Positions 60,938 to 64,000 of a stretch of 64,000 nt of DNA are shown in pieces. The DNA comes from Anarhynchus alexandrinus (lineage: Eukaryota; Chordata; Aves; Charadriiformes; Charadriidae). Made by a program: the position numbers and the translations under genes. Where the stretch lies: NCBI GenBank assembly GCA_008711295.1, contig VUYV01000177.1, forward strand, positions 1,526,509-1,590,508, read 5' to 3'. The number at the start of each line of letters is the position of its first letter. Position 1 is the stretch's first letter. Below the pieces are notes generated by a model. The model saw only the letters and a program-made list of their open reading frames with translations, was not told the origin of the DNA and made no database searches.

Positions 60938-63900
60938 TAACTATCAACAATGTAGTAACGAGTATTGGAACTAAAAATTTTGTCCTAGCATGAGGTTTTA
61001 ATGGTGACGTAGTAGCCTCAAGGACTAATCTAGCAATCTTCTACAAAGCTTATTACCACTCCTGTAAGTTACAAGACAGCATTTATGATCCTTCCTTAAG
61101 GAACCACAAATTCAGAGAAGCAGCTATCGGACATCTGAGCCATCTTCACAAAGATTAACTATATTTGCTCTGAAAGAAAAGATTGCAGAGTAGTACTTAT
61201 CATTTTTCTGCCATCATCTGGTTATAACCCATTCACGACTTGCAGTGGAATGACAGGAAATAGGTCAAGCAGATATTCCCAATTAACAGCACTGATTTAT
61301 CCTGTGTTCGGCCCATTATAGGAAATATATTCAGATTTTTAAAAACATTCTTAAGTTATTAATTGATTGGTTGAAAAGCTTTCTACCCTATTTCAATTTC
61401 TCTACTCATGATACATTAGAACAATAAAGAATAATGCTTCAGCAAGGAAAATACTCGTTCTCTAAAAATATCTAAATACTTTTCATATGCACAGCTGTGT
61501 ATAGTCACTTATCATACATACATGTAAGATCCATGAGAAAGTGTGAATGAGTTGTGTCCAAAGCAGAAGATTGATCTTCACAGCTTAGGCTGCCATGCTG
61601 CACGAAGCATGTAGGCAAGTATATCATGCTTCCTTATGAAACAAGGTGTCCAACTGTGTCCATTACACACCGTTCTTCTCCAATGTCAGTCATGCTGCCT
61701 CCAATACAAAATTGCCTCCTACCAGGAAGCAAATGAATGTCATCTCAATGTGAGATGGCTCTTGTGTAACCATATACTAAAGATTTGGGGTGCATATTTC
61801 CATAGCATCTTAGACTTTATTTTGTATGGAATTCAAACAAATTAACTAAAAGCATGATATTAAGTGAAAGGGTGCTAGACCTTTTTGTGAAGACTCATGC
61901 AGAAACAAAGCAACATCTGTACATTGCAGCTTAATCCCCTGGACAGCAGTGAATGTAATCATGATTTCCAAATGAGTGTCCAAACAGGGTCAGAGATAGC
62001 ACTAGCACTTGTGGAGACCTTGAGCAGAGATTAAGGCTTGAGCTTCTCCTCCCCTCCATTCTGCAAATGCAGATTACCCACACTGATACTCCTCCTTAAT
62101 CTCGTTAAGAAGCCAAGAATGGTTTGGGCTGTTTGCCTCCCCTACCCGTTCACACACCTAGCACCTCTTGCAGGGAGAGCAGGAGATCCCAGGCACGGAG
62201 CCACATGTCTCTCAACGGGGGGAAAAAATTTATTTGTTCCCTTACTCATGCAACTGAAATTGCTGCACAGTGGATGCATGATTTGGCCTTTCAATAGGGG
62301 AGAGGCTTTAGTGTAAATTTGCCAGCAAGATTAGGGATACCTAGCCAAACTCCTGAGACACCACATCCTCTCCCCAGCCCAGTATAATCTTCTCTACCAC
62401 ATACCAGACAGATCACTGGATCCTACACCAGGCCAACCAACCACCTATGGTACACTGGATACTAGAATAGGGGAAATGATGCACCATGGCACTCGCATAG
62501 TAGGCAGTATATCTAGAGCTATAGGGAAGCCTAAAAAGGGATTTAAATGAGTAACTCCCACACAGTCCATCAGAGCTAACAGACCTGTGTTCCAGTTTTC
62601 ATACCGATGTGCTTTAACATTACAATTTCAGTTGATTTTTCCATCAATTTTCCCAGTCATGAACCACGAAGACAAGGCCTAAATGTCTTAAAGTCTGCTC
62701 CTTACTGAAAGTTGACAGGATTTCTCCTGAGGCTATGGATATCAATCACCAGACATAACATGGACTAGATAGAATACTTCTTCCCCACTTTTCCAGCATT
62801 TCAGCTTCAGGGGTCGTATAAGCAGCCTCAAGAACACAGCACATGATGGAAGGTGACTGCCAGCAACACGAGACAGCAAAGATGGTCCACAAACTCGGTG
62901 TGAGCCACCCCAGCAGACTGCAACCATATGTCCATCAACTCATTTCAAAATAATAGCGTTGATGGTGTGCACACACCTACGTAAATACACTAGAAAAGTA
63001 GACTGGTATCAGATTACCTTTTAAACTGGACATAGAAATGTATGTAATAGAGCTGCTGAACTATTTCCATGGCCCCTCCACCCCAGTAATACATCATAAC
63101 ATTAAAATAAACAACTTCTGCAAAAACTCCTAAAACTTCTAAAACCTTAGATTGATCTGAAAAGACAGGACAACCAATCTTCACTGGAAAAAACCCTACC
63201 TCGATGTTTTCAGAGAAAAGTTTTGCTCTGTTCAGCAACATTACAATTACTTTGGAGAGTTTTTAATTCTTATGTTGTTCTTCTCCTTTTGATCACATAT
63301 CAAAGTCATTTCAGATCAATACATTGCCCAAGAGGTCAAAAGACTCAAAGCAAAGGGTTATTTAGACATACTATGTACTATTATTAATCCTCAGAAAGAA
63401 CTACTTCTCTACTTGCAAAGCAAAGATAATACAGGAATAGCTAGATCAAAATTGGAAGAAATCACTTAGTCCTTAAAGTTAATTGCTTCTCAGTAGTTTC
63501 TGGTTTTTTTCCTACTACAGCTGACCACGGATGGCCTCCATTATTTCACATGATTAGAAACAGAATTTAATTTCATGAACATTTTATTTGGTAGTGATTA
63601 AATTTTAAATCTTTTGTGGGTGCCCTTCTAACTTTGTTTTAGGAAGGTTTTGAGAAGAATAATGCCCTCCCTTACAAATAACTATCTCACAGGGGAAGTG
63701 GAAGAAAAGTTCATGCCAGTTCACAAATGAGAAAAGGAGAAAGATGAGAGAGGAGAAATCCTGAAATAATCAAACTGGAGTTTAAGCCTTTATAAACTTC
63801 TTTATGTCAACAAAGAATGTCACATACAGCTGCAGTTGTCAACTAAGTTTCTAAAAGTCCCATAATACTAAATAAAGTTTGAATGAAAAACTACAAGTCT

Positions 63901-64000
63901 GCAAAGCATCTCAATGTCCTTAATATTTCTGTAGAAATCTATTTAAGTTGACTTATGAGTTAAAGTGTATCTATTTTCTCAGTAGCAAAAAAAATCTGCA
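60938..64000. other. Unassigned sequence to the window end
   Basis: No gene, RNA or transposon is recognised. A slightly GC-richer patch at 62040-62240 with a 92-codon frame (62038-62316) has no family signature. Confidence 0.6.

Overview
This is a vertebrate nuclear window, almost certainly from a bird and probably a neoavian one. It is AT-rich, has no long open frames, and carries several CR1 LINE 3' ends in both orientations. It also holds two copies of an LTR whose ends (TGTCC at the left, ACA at the right, 5-base target duplication) match an ERVL-type family that I recall as widespread in birds; I do not claim the exact family name. There is no prokaryotic gene organisation. I recognise no protein-coding gene of the host, no tRNA, no rRNA and no CRISPR array. 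The window reads as intron or intergenic DNA. Layout: 1-145 is a worn CR1 tail. 4772-5328 is an old LTR, followed by a splice-flanked 29-nt block (5505-5533). 6460-6607 is a poly-C run broken by an assembly gap. 7490-7990 is an isolated GC-rich block of unknown origin, and 8184-8326 is a CR1 tail. 8327-35637 is mostly unassigned AT-rich sequence with low-complexity A/C and AAAT tracts, an 18-bp palindrome (16338-16355), and one unusually long stop-free frame (21943-22611). 35638-36123 is an intact solo LTR with a perfect target duplication. 36670-36754 is another CR1 tail. 36755-45434 contains a homeodomain-site-rich patch, a pyrimidine-biased block, a direct/inverted/direct repeat, a 21-base G run and a 98-base G/T-only tract. 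45435-46189 is a 723-base gap flanked by poly-G and poly-C. 46190-55973 is unassigned apart from a TC microsatellite and a G-quadruplex candidate. 55974-56808 is the longest CR1 copy, with a decayed ORF2 C-terminus. It is followed by a palindrome-rich patch (56870-57130) that looks like a candidate conserved non-coding element. 60831-60937 is a last CR1 tail. No genes can be seen working together. The functional content I can support is mobile-element debris, simple repeats and a few regulatory candidates that need comparative genomics. The best leads are the intact solo LTR and its hairpin, which recurs in different bases in the older copy; the long open frame at 21943-22611; the palindrome cluster at 56930-57070; and the two assembly gaps at C/G homopolymers.
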